Shown in pieces: positions 1 to 5,612 of a stretch of DNA of 11,008 nt (positions are counted from its first letter, which is position 1; every line of letters begins with the position of its first letter). The position numbers were made by a program, and so were the translations under genes. The notes under the pieces were generated by a model. That model searched no databases, was not told the DNA's origin, and saw only the letters and a list, made by a program, of their open reading frames with translations. Origin of the DNA: Thermoplasmata archaeon (GTDB lineage: Archaea > Thermoplasmatota > SW-10-69-26); contig PWVY01000113.1 in assembly GCA_003561665.1 (NCBI GenBank), positions 1-11,008 on the forward strand. The letters run 5' to 3'.

Positions 1-59
1 CCGCCTCGGAGACGACGCATAACCTGCTGATCACCAACCAGACGGTTGACGTGATCCAT
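1..59 (-). CDS. 5' end of a minus-strand gene of unknown function (partial)
   Basis: An ATG at 59-57 opens a frame that runs off the left edge. The visible product begins MDHVNRLVGDQQVMRRLRG. The frame is closed by a TAA four codons upstream of this ATG, so the start is well defined if the gene is real. Codon choice (GTC, CTG, CGT, CTC) resembles the other minus-strand genes in the window. The fragment is too short to assign to a family. It would be transcribed divergently from the lipoprotein gene at 205. Chance opening of this frame cannot be excluded. Confidence 0.45.
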   Translation of the reverse strand, partial: MDHVNRLVGDQQVMRRLRG

Positions 60-204
60 CGTATAAACCGATTAAATGATAAGGTACGGCTGAGAACCTC
101 TCAAACCTCCACTGTTGATCGATATTTATGCCAAACGCGCATCTGCTAGAGGGAAGGGAGCCAGAGAAGCTCTTAAACCATAGCATCGGCGAGACAAGAC
201 CCTC
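60..204. promoter_or_regulatory. divergent intergenic promoter region
   Basis: This 145-base spacer is clearly more AT-rich than the flanking genes. It lies between the divergent starts at 59 (minus) and 205 (plus). It holds several AT-rich boxes: TTTATAC-like and ATTTAAT-like sequences on the minus strand at about 60-78, GATATTTATG at 121-130 on the plus strand, and TCTTAAACC at 171-179 on the plus strand. I see no long inverted repeat or RNA gene in it. Which box serves which gene is inference. Confidence 0.5.
171..179 (+). promoter_or_regulatory. candidate TATA box for a leaderless lipoprotein mRNA
   Basis: TCTTAAACC is centred about 30 bases before the ATG at 205. Archaeal TATA boxes sit about 26-27 bases before transcription starts, so the mRNA would begin within a few bases of the start codon. 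No Shine-Dalgarno sequence precedes that ATG, which agrees with a leaderless transcript. The box at 121-130 is an alternative that would give a leader of about 50 bases. Confidence 0.4.
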
Positions 205-897
205 ATGAGGGGACGCCTCGCCCTACTCGTCCTTGTCGCCCTCTGCATCCTCACCGCTGGATGCCTTGAAGAGATCGGCGCCGAAGACGAGCCAGACCAA
301 CAACCCGAGGCCGACTCCCCACAAACCCAAGAACACACCGACGATCCCGAAAGCGACACGCTGGCCAACGGCGAAGAACCCACACTCACGAACGACAACG
401 CCACGCCAGCCATCGAAACCGATGAAGACGCACACGCTGACGACAGCAACGATCCCACCAGAACAACCGACACGCTCAACGACCAGGACCGAGAAGACGA
501 AACCGACGAACACTCCTACGACGCGGACGAAACGACCTCGTCGACGAACGACGATGAAACCTCCACCGATACCGACAAAGAACAAGACGAAGCCTTATCG
601 ACGGAAACAAAGGACCAAGAAAGCGACGAAGACGCGGAGGAGGCACCCTCCAACGACACCGAGACAGAACAGAACGAAACATCATCGACAACCACCCAAG
701 ACGACGAGGACACCCCCTCGAACGGAGACACGGAGGATCAGGGGGACGAAGACGACACCGCATCATCAGAAGAAGACTCGGACGAGAACGACGACACTGA
801 AGAGCCCGACAGCGGTGCAGGCGACAACACCACCACAGAGGACGACGACACCCTCCTCAACGGCGTCCTCGACACGATCGAAACAACCGCCGGGTGA
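205..897 (+). CDS. acidic, low-complexity archaeal lipoprotein
   Basis: The 230-residue product starts with a short basic end (MRGR) and a hydrophobic core, followed by the lipobox LTAGC. Cys20 should therefore become the lipidated N-terminal residue of an exported, membrane-anchored protein. The remaining 210 residues are dominated by Asp, Glu, Thr, Ser and Asn, with few hydrophobic residues until a short amphipathic end (LLNGVLDTIETTAG). This predicts a long, disordered, highly negative chain on the cell surface. Four N-glycosylation sequons are visible, at about Asn65, Asn150, Asn157 and Asn208, and Ser/Thr clusters could carry O-glycans. No enzyme or binding domain is recognisable, so it may be a spacer or charged surface coat. 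It ends 23 bases from the convergent minus-strand gene and no terminator hairpin is seen there. The other frames over this stretch are open only because of its biased composition. Signal and lipobox are clear; function is unknown. Confidence 0.85.
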   Translation: MRGRLALLVLVALCILTAGCLEEIGAEDEPDQQPEADSPQTQEHTDDPESDTLANGEEPTLTNDNATPAIETDEDAHADDSNDPTRTTDTLNDQDREDETDEHSYDADETTSSTNDDETSTDTDKEQDEALSTETKDQESDEDAEEAPSNDTETEQNETSSTTTQDDEDTPSNGDTEDQGDEDDTASSEEDSDENDDTEEPDSGAGDNTTTEDDDTLLNGVLDTIETTAG

Positions 898-920
898 CCC
901 ACCAAGACGACCCTCCCGCA

Positions 921-2270
921 TCATCCACCCGCGTGCTTCACGGCTTCCTCCTCGGCGCTCCTCAAACCCTCTGACCGCTCCACATCGTACACGGCCGGAT
1001 CCTCCAGGGCCTTAAACCGATCCGGCAACATCTCGAACTCCTCCAAGAACCTCTCCCGCGCAGCCTCCAACCTACCCCCCGCAGCGCTGGGATCCAACGG
1101 AACCATCAACGCCTCCCCATCCCCCTCCTCCCCAAGCGCCACCAACACATCCCCCACCAACCGCCCCCCCTCATCCCTTCGACGGAACACCTGCTTGCGC
1201 CCCGGCAAGATCCGCTTCCCCTCCGACAGCTTCGTAACCGGCTCCCTCTCGTACACCACCAACTTGTACACCAGATCCCACGTCACAGCCCCCATCCCCG
1301 TCACCAACCGTGACCCCACACCGAACCCATCGATCGGTGCCCCCTCCTCCACCAAAGACGCGATACCGTCCTCATCCAACCCCCCGCTCACGAACACGCT
1401 CACATCCTCAAGCCCCCAAGCATCCAAACGATCCCGCACACCACGAGCCAACGCACCAAGATCCCCCGAATCGAGCCGAACCCCACCCAACGATCCTCCC
1501 TCATCAGCCAGCCCTCGGGCTACATCGCAAGCCCGCTCAACCCCCTGCAACGTATCGTACGTATCGACCAACAAGGTCGTCCCCTCTGGGAACGACGACG
1601 CAAACGCCTCCAACGCCTCCACCTCGCTATCAAACGCCTGCACGTAACTATGCGCCATCGTCCCAAAACACGGGATCCCGAATGCCCGCGCGGCCTCCAC
1701 CAAGCTCGTTCCCTCGAAGCCGGTCATGTACGCAGCGCGAGACGCCTCAAGCGCCGCATCCACACCATGTGCACGCCGAGCCCCGAAATCCACCAAAGCA
1801 GGAACCTCCCCATCCCCCAGGCAAGCAGCATACCAACACCGCGCCGCCTTGCTGGCCACAACCATCCCCAAATGCACGGCGTTCAACAAAACCGTCTCCG
1901 CCAACTGCGCCCACGGCAACGGTCCTGTGACCTCCAACACCGGCTCGTACGGGAAAACCACGCGCCCCTCCGGGATACCCCGAACCTCCACCTCATCCGC
2001 CAACCGCAACCCCCCCAACGCATCCAAAAGATCCTCCGAAAACCCCTGATCCTCCAAGAACGAAAGCATCCCTTCATCGAAACGGAACCGGTCCAAACGT
2101 TCCAACGCGTGGTCTACCCCCGCGCTCACCGCGTACCCTCGGTTCGAAGGCAGCTCACGAAAATGCAGATCGAACGACGCCTCCCCAAGCATACCATGCT
2201 CCAAATACGACTGGGCCATCGCGAACTCGTACAGATCCGTGAACAAACCCGTCGGCGTGCCTGGCATCAT
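921..2270 (-). CDS. pncB: nicotinate phosphoribosyltransferase
   Basis: This 449-residue enzyme should join nicotinate to PRPP, with ATP, to give nicotinate mononucleotide in the Preiss-Handler route of NAD salvage in the cytosol. Family landmarks in order are an N-terminal FTDLYEFAMAQSY (residues 10-22), DFGARRAHG (161-169), FGTMAHS (202-208), VDTYDT (235-240) and VRLDSGDL (264-271). His207 in the GTMAHS block is the likely counterpart of the histidine that is phosphorylated in this family; that mapping is from memory. Length is normal for the family. The start is one of two adjacent ATGs (2270 or 2267). A purine-rich GAGGGGA lies about 13 bases upstream, rather far for a strong ribosome binding site. 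The gene stands alone on the minus strand with a TATA box about 100 bases before it. It resembles bacterial-type PncB with the TDLYE opening. Quinolinate phosphoribosyltransferase is a less likely alternative because the signature blocks match PncB better. Confidence 0.92.
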   Translation of the reverse strand: MMPGTPTGLFTDLYEFAMAQSYLEHGMLGEASFDLHFRELPSNRGYAVSAGVDHALERLDRFRFDEGMLSFLEDQGFSEDLLDALGGLRLADEVEVRGIPEGRVVFPYEPVLEVTGPLPWAQLAETVLLNAVHLGMVVASKAARCWYAACLGDGEVPALVDFGARRAHGVDAALEASRAAYMTGFEGTSLVEAARAFGIPCFGTMAHSYVQAFDSEVEALEAFASSFPEGTTLLVDTYDTLQGVERACDVARGLADEGGSLGGVRLDSGDLGALARGVRDRLDAWGLEDVSVFVSGGLDEDGIASLVEEGAPIDGFGVGSRLVTGMGAVTWDLVYKLVVYEREPVTKLSEGKRILPGRKQVFRRRDEGGRLVGDVLVALGEEGDGEALMVPLDPSAAGGRLEAARERFLEEFEMLPDRFKALEDPAVYDVERSEGLRSAEEEAVKHAGG

Positions 2271-2553
2271 ACCCCGAACAAGCTCCCCTCAGAAACGATT
2301 ACGCCCATCACCATCACGGCGCCCCTGGGCCCATGGCCTCCCCGCTCCAACCAGCCCACCCTCCCCGCTTATATACTACCTGTCTTATGGCGGCGTCCAG
2401 CCCAGCTTGGGCACCCTCCTGGTGACGCTGATGAACGCATCCAACCCCTCACCGCGCTCGAAAACGCGGATCTTGACGACGCGCTCAACCCACGACCAAG
2501 CTGGCCCCACGAACACCAACACGGCTTTCCCCTTCAACGACGGTGTCTAACCG
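2271..2553. other. intergenic spacer between pncB and the rpoE1 operon
   Basis: This 283-base stretch separates the divergent starts of pncB and rpoE1. It contains a TATA box at about 2369-2378, small hairpins (GCCCA/TGGGC at 2400-2412 and CACC/GGTG at 2412-2424) and no recognisable RNA gene. One minus-strand frame (2522-2385, GTG start, 45 codons) has a purine-rich AAGGGG six bases upstream and reads plausibly, but I do not call it a gene (see findings). No TATA-like box lies at the right distance for a leaderless rpoE1 mRNA, so that operon may carry a leader of about 150 bases starting near 2400. Confidence 0.5.
2369..2378. promoter_or_regulatory. TATA box, possibly bidirectional
   Basis: The sequence around 2369-2378 reads TTATATAC on the plus strand and GTATATAAG on the minus strand, the best TATA-box match in the window. 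Read on the minus strand it would start pncB mRNA near 2346, giving a leader of roughly 75 bases. Read on the plus strand it would start the rpoE1 operon near 2400, giving a leader of about 155 bases. The A/G-richer flank lies upstream in the minus direction, so pncB is the more likely target. Use in both directions is possible. Confidence 0.55.
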
Positions 2554-3216
2554 ATGTACTGGTTGACCGAGATCCAGGACACGGTCCGCATCCCTCCCGA
2601 TGATCTCAACCGAGACCCTGAGGAGGTCGTCCAAGAGCTCGTCTGGCGAACGTTCGAAGGCCGCCTCTCCAAAGAACGCGGGTTCCTCGTGATGGCCACG
2701 GACGTCGAACGCGAAGGACCCGGACGCATCATCCACGGAGATGGTGGCGTGTACCAACGCGTGCGCTTCAAGGCCCTCGCCTTCAAACCCGAGGTTGGAG
2801 AACTCGTAGAAGGCACCATCTGCGAAGTCGCCGAGTTCGGAGCATTCCTACGCTTTGGCCCCCTAGACGGCCTGCTCCACATGTCCCAGATCCTCAACGA
2901 TTACCTCAACGTGGACCTCGGTAACCAACGCCTCGTCGGGAAAGAAACCGACCGATCACTCAGTCTCGGCGACAAAGTACGAGCCCGCCTCGTCACTGTA
3001 AGCCTCAATGAATCAAGCCCCCGCGAGAGCCGCATCGGCCTCACCATGCGACAGGACGGTCTAGGCAAGTTCGAATGGATGGAAGAGGAGTTCGATGTCG
3101 AGATCGACACTGCTGTCGGGACGACAGAGATCCTTGAAGAACTCGATTTAGACCCCTTCGATCCTGACGCTGAAGCCGAAGACGACGAGGCCCAGGCGCA
3201 GGAGGCCAAGGCATGA
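2554..3216 (+). CDS. rpoE1: RNA polymerase subunit Rpo7 (RpoE1, RpoE')
   Basis: This 220-residue protein is the archaeal counterpart of eukaryotic Rpb7. With Rpo4 it forms the polymerase stalk, which helps open promoters and binds the emerging RNA. The N-terminal part (1-80) opens with MYWLTEIQDTVRIPP, typical of this subunit. An S1 RNA-binding domain follows at about 81-165, with GTICEVAEFGAFLRFGPLDG near 87-106 and IGLTMRQ near 161. The last 30 or so residues (about 190-220) form an acidic, Ala/Glu/Asp-rich tail that is extra to the usual length of roughly 180-190 residues. The stop overlaps the spt4 start by four bases (ATGA), showing translational coupling. The first gene of a five-gene operon, it normally follows aIF2-gamma and a PIN-domain gene in relatives; neither is present here. 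No convincing ribosome binding site precedes its ATG. Confidence 0.95.
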   Translation: MYWLTEIQDTVRIPPDDLNRDPEEVVQELVWRTFEGRLSKERGFLVMATDVEREGPGRIIHGDGGVYQRVRFKALAFKPEVGELVEGTICEVAEFGAFLRFGPLDGLLHMSQILNDYLNVDLGNQRLVGKETDRSLSLGDKVRARLVTVSLNESSPRESRIGLTMRQDGLGKFEWMEEEFDVEIDTAVGTTEILEELDLDPFDPDAEAEDDEAQAQEAKA

Positions 3217-3401
3217 GCAATGAACAAGCCTGCCGAGCCTGTCACACGATCACGACAGAGTCCGAATGCCCAGCATGCCATAGCGATGATCTAAGCGGCG
3301 ATTTCCTTGGGTACGTCATCGTTCGAGAACCGGAGAAAAGCATCATCGCAGAGAAGATGACGATTGATACGGCGGGCAAATACGCGCTCAAGGTGCGCTG
3401 A
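3213..3401 (+). CDS. spt4: transcription elongation factor Spt4 (RpoE2, RpoE'')
   Basis: This 62-residue zinc protein pairs with Spt5 to clamp RNA polymerase onto the template and promote processive elongation. Four zinc ligands are visible as CRAC (Cys7, Cys10) and CPAC (Cys19, Cys22). The C-terminal half, with LGYVIVREPEKSIIAEKM and GKYALKVR, matches the family pattern of an aromatic/Gly strand, a Ser-Ile-Ile-Ala segment and a Gly-Lys-Tyr-Ala end. Length is normal for archaeal Spt4. It overlaps rpoE1 by four bases and its TGA shares one base with the next ATG (TGATG), so it is translationally coupled on both sides. The neighbours match the standard archaeal order. Confidence 0.94.
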   Translation: MSNEQACRACHTITTESECPACHSDDLSGDFLGYVIVREPEKSIIAEKMTIDTAGKYALKVR

Positions 3402-3889
3402 TGTACACTCTCCCCCAGGAGCTACGAAGCGAACTCAAAGACCCGTTTGGCCCCATCACCACAGGGCCCCTCGCCGAGCACCTGGGCGAAGAGAACTTCG
3501 CGACCGTAGGCGATGTCGTCACGAAGGACGCCCTGGAAGAAGGGCTTGTTCCTGACCTCATGATCGTTGATGGCAAAACAAAACGTACCGAGCAAGCCCC
3601 CGCGCTCGAAGTTCCACAGGGCACAGCAACGGTCCGCGTGAAGAATCCCCCCGCCAAGATCACGCGCGAACTCTGGGAAGCCATCGAGGACGCGTACGAG
3701 AACCCTGAACCAATCCTCATACGCGTGGAAGGTGAAGAAGACCTCGCCACGCTCGCCTGCATCGTTCACGCTCCCGACGACGCTACCGTCGTGTACGGTC
3801 AACCCGACGAAGGCGCCGTCATCGTCACGGTCGATCAGATCACCCGAGAGCGAGCAGAAACACTGCTCGCTCATATGGAGGTCGTCTGA
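3401..3889 (+). CDS. GTP-dependent dephospho-CoA kinase (DUF359 family)
   Basis: This 162-residue protein should phosphorylate dephospho-CoA with GTP, the last step of coenzyme A synthesis in many archaea, which lack the bacterial CoaE enzyme. Conserved blocks are visible in order: GDVVT (37-41), VDGKTKR (56-62), NPPAKIT (82-88), EGEEDLA (110-116) and YGQPDEGAV (132-140). Length is typical of the family. The start ATG overlaps the spt4 stop by one base. Its position between spt4 and rps24e is the standard archaeal arrangement and supports the call. The Shine-Dalgarno site of the next gene lies inside its last codons. Confidence 0.93.
   Translation: MYTLPQELRSELKDPFGPITTGPLAEHLGEENFATVGDVVTKDALEEGLVPDLMIVDGKTKRTEQAPALEVPQGTATVRVKNPPAKITRELWEAIEDAYENPEPILIRVEGEEDLATLACIVHAPDDATVVYGQPDEGAVIVTVDQITRERAETLLAHMEVV
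3877..3882 (+). promoter_or_regulatory. Shine-Dalgarno site of rps24e
   Basis: GGAGGT lies eight bases before the ATG at 3891, embedded in the end of the dephospho-CoA kinase gene. It fixes the rps24e start at 3891, although the frame is open further upstream. Confidence 0.85.
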
Positions 3890-3890
3890 A

Positions 3891-4178
3891 ATGGATATCG
3901 AAGAGAAAGCCCAACGCGAGAACCCTCTCATGAACCGGATCGAGGTGGAGTTCGTGCTCCACCATCCCGGGGAAAAAACCCCCGAACGCGACAGCGTTCG
4001 CAACCTCATCGCCGATTACATCGGCGGGGACCCCGAGAGCACGATCATCGACCGCCTTGAATCCGAATTCGGTCGCGCCTCCACGCGCGGATATGCCAAG
4101 ATCTACGAAAGCGCCGAGGAGGCTCGACGCATCGAATCCCAATACCTCCTCGAACGCAACAACCTCACGGAGGCCTAA
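3891..4178 (+). CDS. rps24e: small-subunit ribosomal protein S24e
   Basis: The 95-residue product is ribosomal protein S24e (eS24), found in archaea and eukaryotes and absent from bacteria. The recognisable core is NRIEVEFVLHHPGEKTPERD (residues 15-34), followed by a VRNLIADYIG helix, DRLESEFGR and RGYAKIYES, as in other archaeal S24e proteins. The family is about 100 residues, so it is full length. The frame is open from 3732, but the strong GGAGGT site and the conserved N-terminus place the start at 3891, one base after the preceding stop. It is rather acidic for a ribosomal protein, with about 20 Asp/Glu against about 14 Lys/Arg. That may hint at a saline habitat, but a single small protein is weak evidence. 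Confidence 0.93.
   Translation: MDIEEKAQRENPLMNRIEVEFVLHHPGEKTPERDSVRNLIADYIGGDPESTIIDRLESEFGRASTRGYAKIYESAEEARRIESQYLLERNNLTEA
4169..4173 (+). promoter_or_regulatory. Shine-Dalgarno site of rps27ae
   Basis: GGAGG ends seven bases before the ATG at 4181 and overlaps the last codons of rps24e. It supports the start of the very short gene that follows. Confidence 0.85.
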
Positions 4179-4180
4179 CC

Positions 4181-4330
4181 ATGACGAAGCGCGAACTCTA
4201 CAAGGTCGAAGGCGACGAACTCATCCGTACGCGGGAACCCTGCCCCAAGTGCGGTGACGGCGTCTTCCTGGCCGAGCACAAGGACCGAAGCGCGTGCGGA
4301 CGGTGCGGGTACACCGAGTTCAACGACTAA
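4181..4330 (+). CDS. rps27ae: small-subunit ribosomal protein S27ae
   Basis: The 49-residue product starts MTKRELYKVEGDELIRTREP and carries a zinc ribbon with CPKC (Cys21, Cys24) and CGRC (Cys39, Cys42), ending in CGYTEFND. This is eS31/S27ae, which in archaea lacks the ubiquitin-like part seen in eukaryotes. The length is right for the archaeal protein, and the gene is preceded by rps24e as in most euryarchaea. It starts two bases after the rps24e stop with a good ribosome binding site. In many relatives the next gene is kae1 (a tRNA modification gene); here the operon instead ends in a hairpin-rich spacer. Confidence 0.95.
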   Translation: MTKRELYKVEGDELIRTREPCPKCGDGVFLAEHKDRSACGRCGYTEFND

Positions 4331-4350
4331 CCCAACCACACCATTGCACG

Positions 4351-4447
4351 CCACGTTATGCCGTGGGAAAAAACACCCTCCTCGTGGGAGGTTACGCCTC
4401 TAGCAAGATGAAATGCTAGAAAGAAGGGCTGACGTTTGATCAGCCCT
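4351..4447 (+). other. four tandem hairpins in the spacer after rps27ae
   Basis: Four inverted repeats follow one another: CCACG/CGTGG (4351-4355, 4362-4366), CCTCC/GGAGG (4377-4381, 4387-4391), TCTAGCA/TGCTAGA (4399-4405, 4414-4420) and AGGGCTGA/TCAGCCCT (4425-4432, 4440-4447). All would fold in a plus-strand RNA. The spacer is 202 bases (4331-4532), with no credible frame. It could be an operon trailer with a terminator, a small structured RNA, or the leader of the surface protein gene. I recognise no known RNA family in it. Confidence 0.55.
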
Positions 4448-4471
4448 CTTTTCGAAGTTCGTACTATTTTT
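4419..4471 (+). terminator. probable terminator of the ribosomal/RNA polymerase operon
   Basis: An eight-base-pair stem (AGGGCTGA/TCAGCCCT, seven-base loop) extends to 14 positions with two mismatches (4419-4432 against 4440-4453). It is followed by CTTTTC and then by TTTTT at 4467-4471. Archaeal polymerase terminates mainly on U-runs, so the T5 tract may be the functional element, helped by the hairpin. Direction and position suit the end of the rpoE1-rps27ae transcript. Confidence 0.6.
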
Positions 4472-4489
4472 CGACGCTTGCACGATAGC

Positions 4490-4498
4490 CATTAAGTA
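4490..4498 (+). promoter_or_regulatory. candidate TATA box for the surface protein gene
   Basis: CATTAAGTA lies about 39 bases before the ATG at 4533. Counting about 27 bases downstream places transcription start near 4520, leaving a leader of about a dozen bases that would hold only part of the ribosome binding site. The match is weak and the T-rich stretch at 4464-4471 is an alternative. Confidence 0.35.
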
Positions 4499-4518
4499 CT
4501 CGATGCGGACACGCACAA

Positions 4519-4532
4519 GGTGGTGAGCCACC
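4519..4532 (+). promoter_or_regulatory. ribosome binding site inside a small hairpin
   Basis: GGTGGTGAG (4519-4527) matches seven of eight positions of the consensus GGAGGTGA and sits about seven bases before the ATG at 4533. The same bases form a perfect five-base-pair hairpin: GGTGG (4519-4523), loop TGAG, CCACC (4528-4532), directly abutting the start codon. Pairing would hide the binding site, so the element may tune translation of the surface protein. Confidence 0.5.
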
Positions 4533-5579
4533 ATGCGAAACACCGCAACGCTCGTAACCGCGCTGGTCCTCCTGATCGCCCCCCTTGGCTCGGCACAAGC
4601 CGTCACCGCTGAAAACGGCGTCGAAACCACCGTCGAACACGACCGAGCCGAGATCCTTCTCGAAGGCAACATGAACGAAACGACCGCGACCGTAACGGTC
4701 ACGCTCGACACAACGCAAGGATTCCTTGCCACGAACCTCTCCACGGACGAACAAGCCCAGGACCTCGACGTGAACGTGACCCTCCACCAACTCATCGAGT
4801 ACCGTGCCAACGACAACGCGACCGCGTTCACCGACAACGCAACCACCGTAAGCGCCTGGAACATCGCTGACGAATCCGAGAACGTGAGCGCTGAAGCCAA
4901 CGGCACCCTCCAATGGGCCCCCATCGAGGAAGAGAACATCAGTGCGGACGATGGCGACACCGAAGGCGTCCTCATCACGGCTCAAGCCATCTTCCCGGGT
5001 GAGCAACCGGACCTCCCGCTCCCCGACCAAGACTTAGAGCAACCCCAACTGCCCACGCTCGATGAACGAAACGTGACGATCGAACTCGTCGCCTTTGGCC
5101 AACAAGCAACCTACAACGGCCAAGACGTTGGACCCCTGCAAGCCCTCGTCACCTTCCACGTCAACGACTACCCCTACCAAGCAGAGGATACGAGCTTGGC
5201 CCTCGTGATGGAAGCCAACGAGGCCATCGAAACGATCGACATCGAGAACGAGGCCCTCAAATCCACGCAAACGTACGACGACATCACCGTGGACCTGGCC
5301 CTTGCCTGGAACAACGAGGCAACCATCAACGATGACGCAACACCCGTCGAGATGACGCAACCCACACCAACAGACGATGCCGACGTCGGCGAGCTTGTGG
5401 CCCTAAGCTACGACCAAGGCGAGATCGTTCAACACAACGCCTTGATCGGCGCCTCGCTCGCGGAGGTTGACGAAGACGACGCACGCACCTTCGACACGGA
5501 CGACGTTCCCGCACCGGGCCTCCTCGCCATGCTCGCGGGGCTCACAGGCATCGCCCTTGCAACCAAGCGATCGCGATAA
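4533..5579 (+). CDS. secreted surface glycoprotein with C-terminal sorting anchor
   Basis: This 348-residue protein has an N-terminal signal peptide: a short basic end, the hydrophobic core LVTALVLLIAPLG and a likely cut after SAQA (residue 23). Nine N-glycosylation sequons are visible at Asn48, 68, 81, 95, 102, 117, 123, 135 and 180, all in the first 180 residues. The body is rich in Asp, Glu, Thr and alternating hydrophobic residues (TATVTVTL, VTIELVAF, ALVTFHV), suggesting beta-sandwich domains, with a proline-rich link near 155-175. The C-terminus is tripartite: DDVPAPG (323-329), a hydrophobic helix (LLAMLAGLTGIALA) and a basic tail (TKRSR). This layout is that of archaeosortase-type CTERM anchors, but the VPAPG motif is a variant I cannot match to a named class. 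It is monocistronic, with its own ribosome binding site and a strong downstream hairpin. It is likely anchored on the outer face of the membrane; its function is unknown. An S-layer accessory or adhesin role is only a guess. Confidence 0.85.
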   Translation: MRNTATLVTALVLLIAPLGSAQAVTAENGVETTVEHDRAEILLEGNMNETTATVTVTLDTTQGFLATNLSTDEQAQDLDVNVTLHQLIEYRANDNATAFTDNATTVSAWNIADESENVSAEANGTLQWAPIEEENISADDGDTEGVLITAQAIFPGEQPDLPLPDQDLEQPQLPTLDERNVTIELVAFGQQATYNGQDVGPLQALVTFHVNDYPYQAEDTSLALVMEANEAIETIDIENEALKSTQTYDDITVDLALAWNNEATINDDATPVEMTQPTPTDDADVGELVALSYDQGEIVQHNALIGASLAEVDEDDARTFDTDDVPAPGLLAMLAGLTGIALATKRSR

Positions 5580-5612
5580 CCCCACCAGCGTGACCCGGCG
5601 CACGGGCGGCAA

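Noticed and set aside
200..211. Twelve-base palindrome CCCTCATGAGGG around the lipoprotein start codon
   Set aside because: A perfect 12-base palindrome is expected a few times by chance in 11 kb, and this one has no flanking support.
233..1015. Long plus-strand frame overlapping the lipoprotein gene (260 codons)
   Set aside because: It is the +1 shadow of the acidic lipoprotein. Its product is an Arg/Thr/Pro-rich low-complexity chain without a domain, caused by repeated GAC/GAA codons read out of frame.
2400..2424. Small hairpins in the pncB-rpoE1 spacer as a possible tRNA or riboswitch
   Set aside because: Stems are only four to five pairs, with no cloverleaf, no CCA-type end and no known aptamer pattern.
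1650..2603. 317-codon plus-strand frame crossing pncB and the rpoE1 start
   Set aside because: It lies antisense to clearly recognised pncB motifs and has no recognisable domain. The G-rich minus strand keeps antisense frames open.
4405..4432. C/D-box guide RNA suggested by AAGATGA and CTGA in the hairpin spacer
   Set aside because: The C box has a mismatch, there is no D'/C' pair, and both boxes are buried in stronger hairpins.
4527..4535. GCCACCATG, identical to the vertebrate Kozak consensus
   Set aside because: Coincidence: the CCACC pairs with GGTGG of the ribosome binding site, and the genes around it are plainly archaeal.
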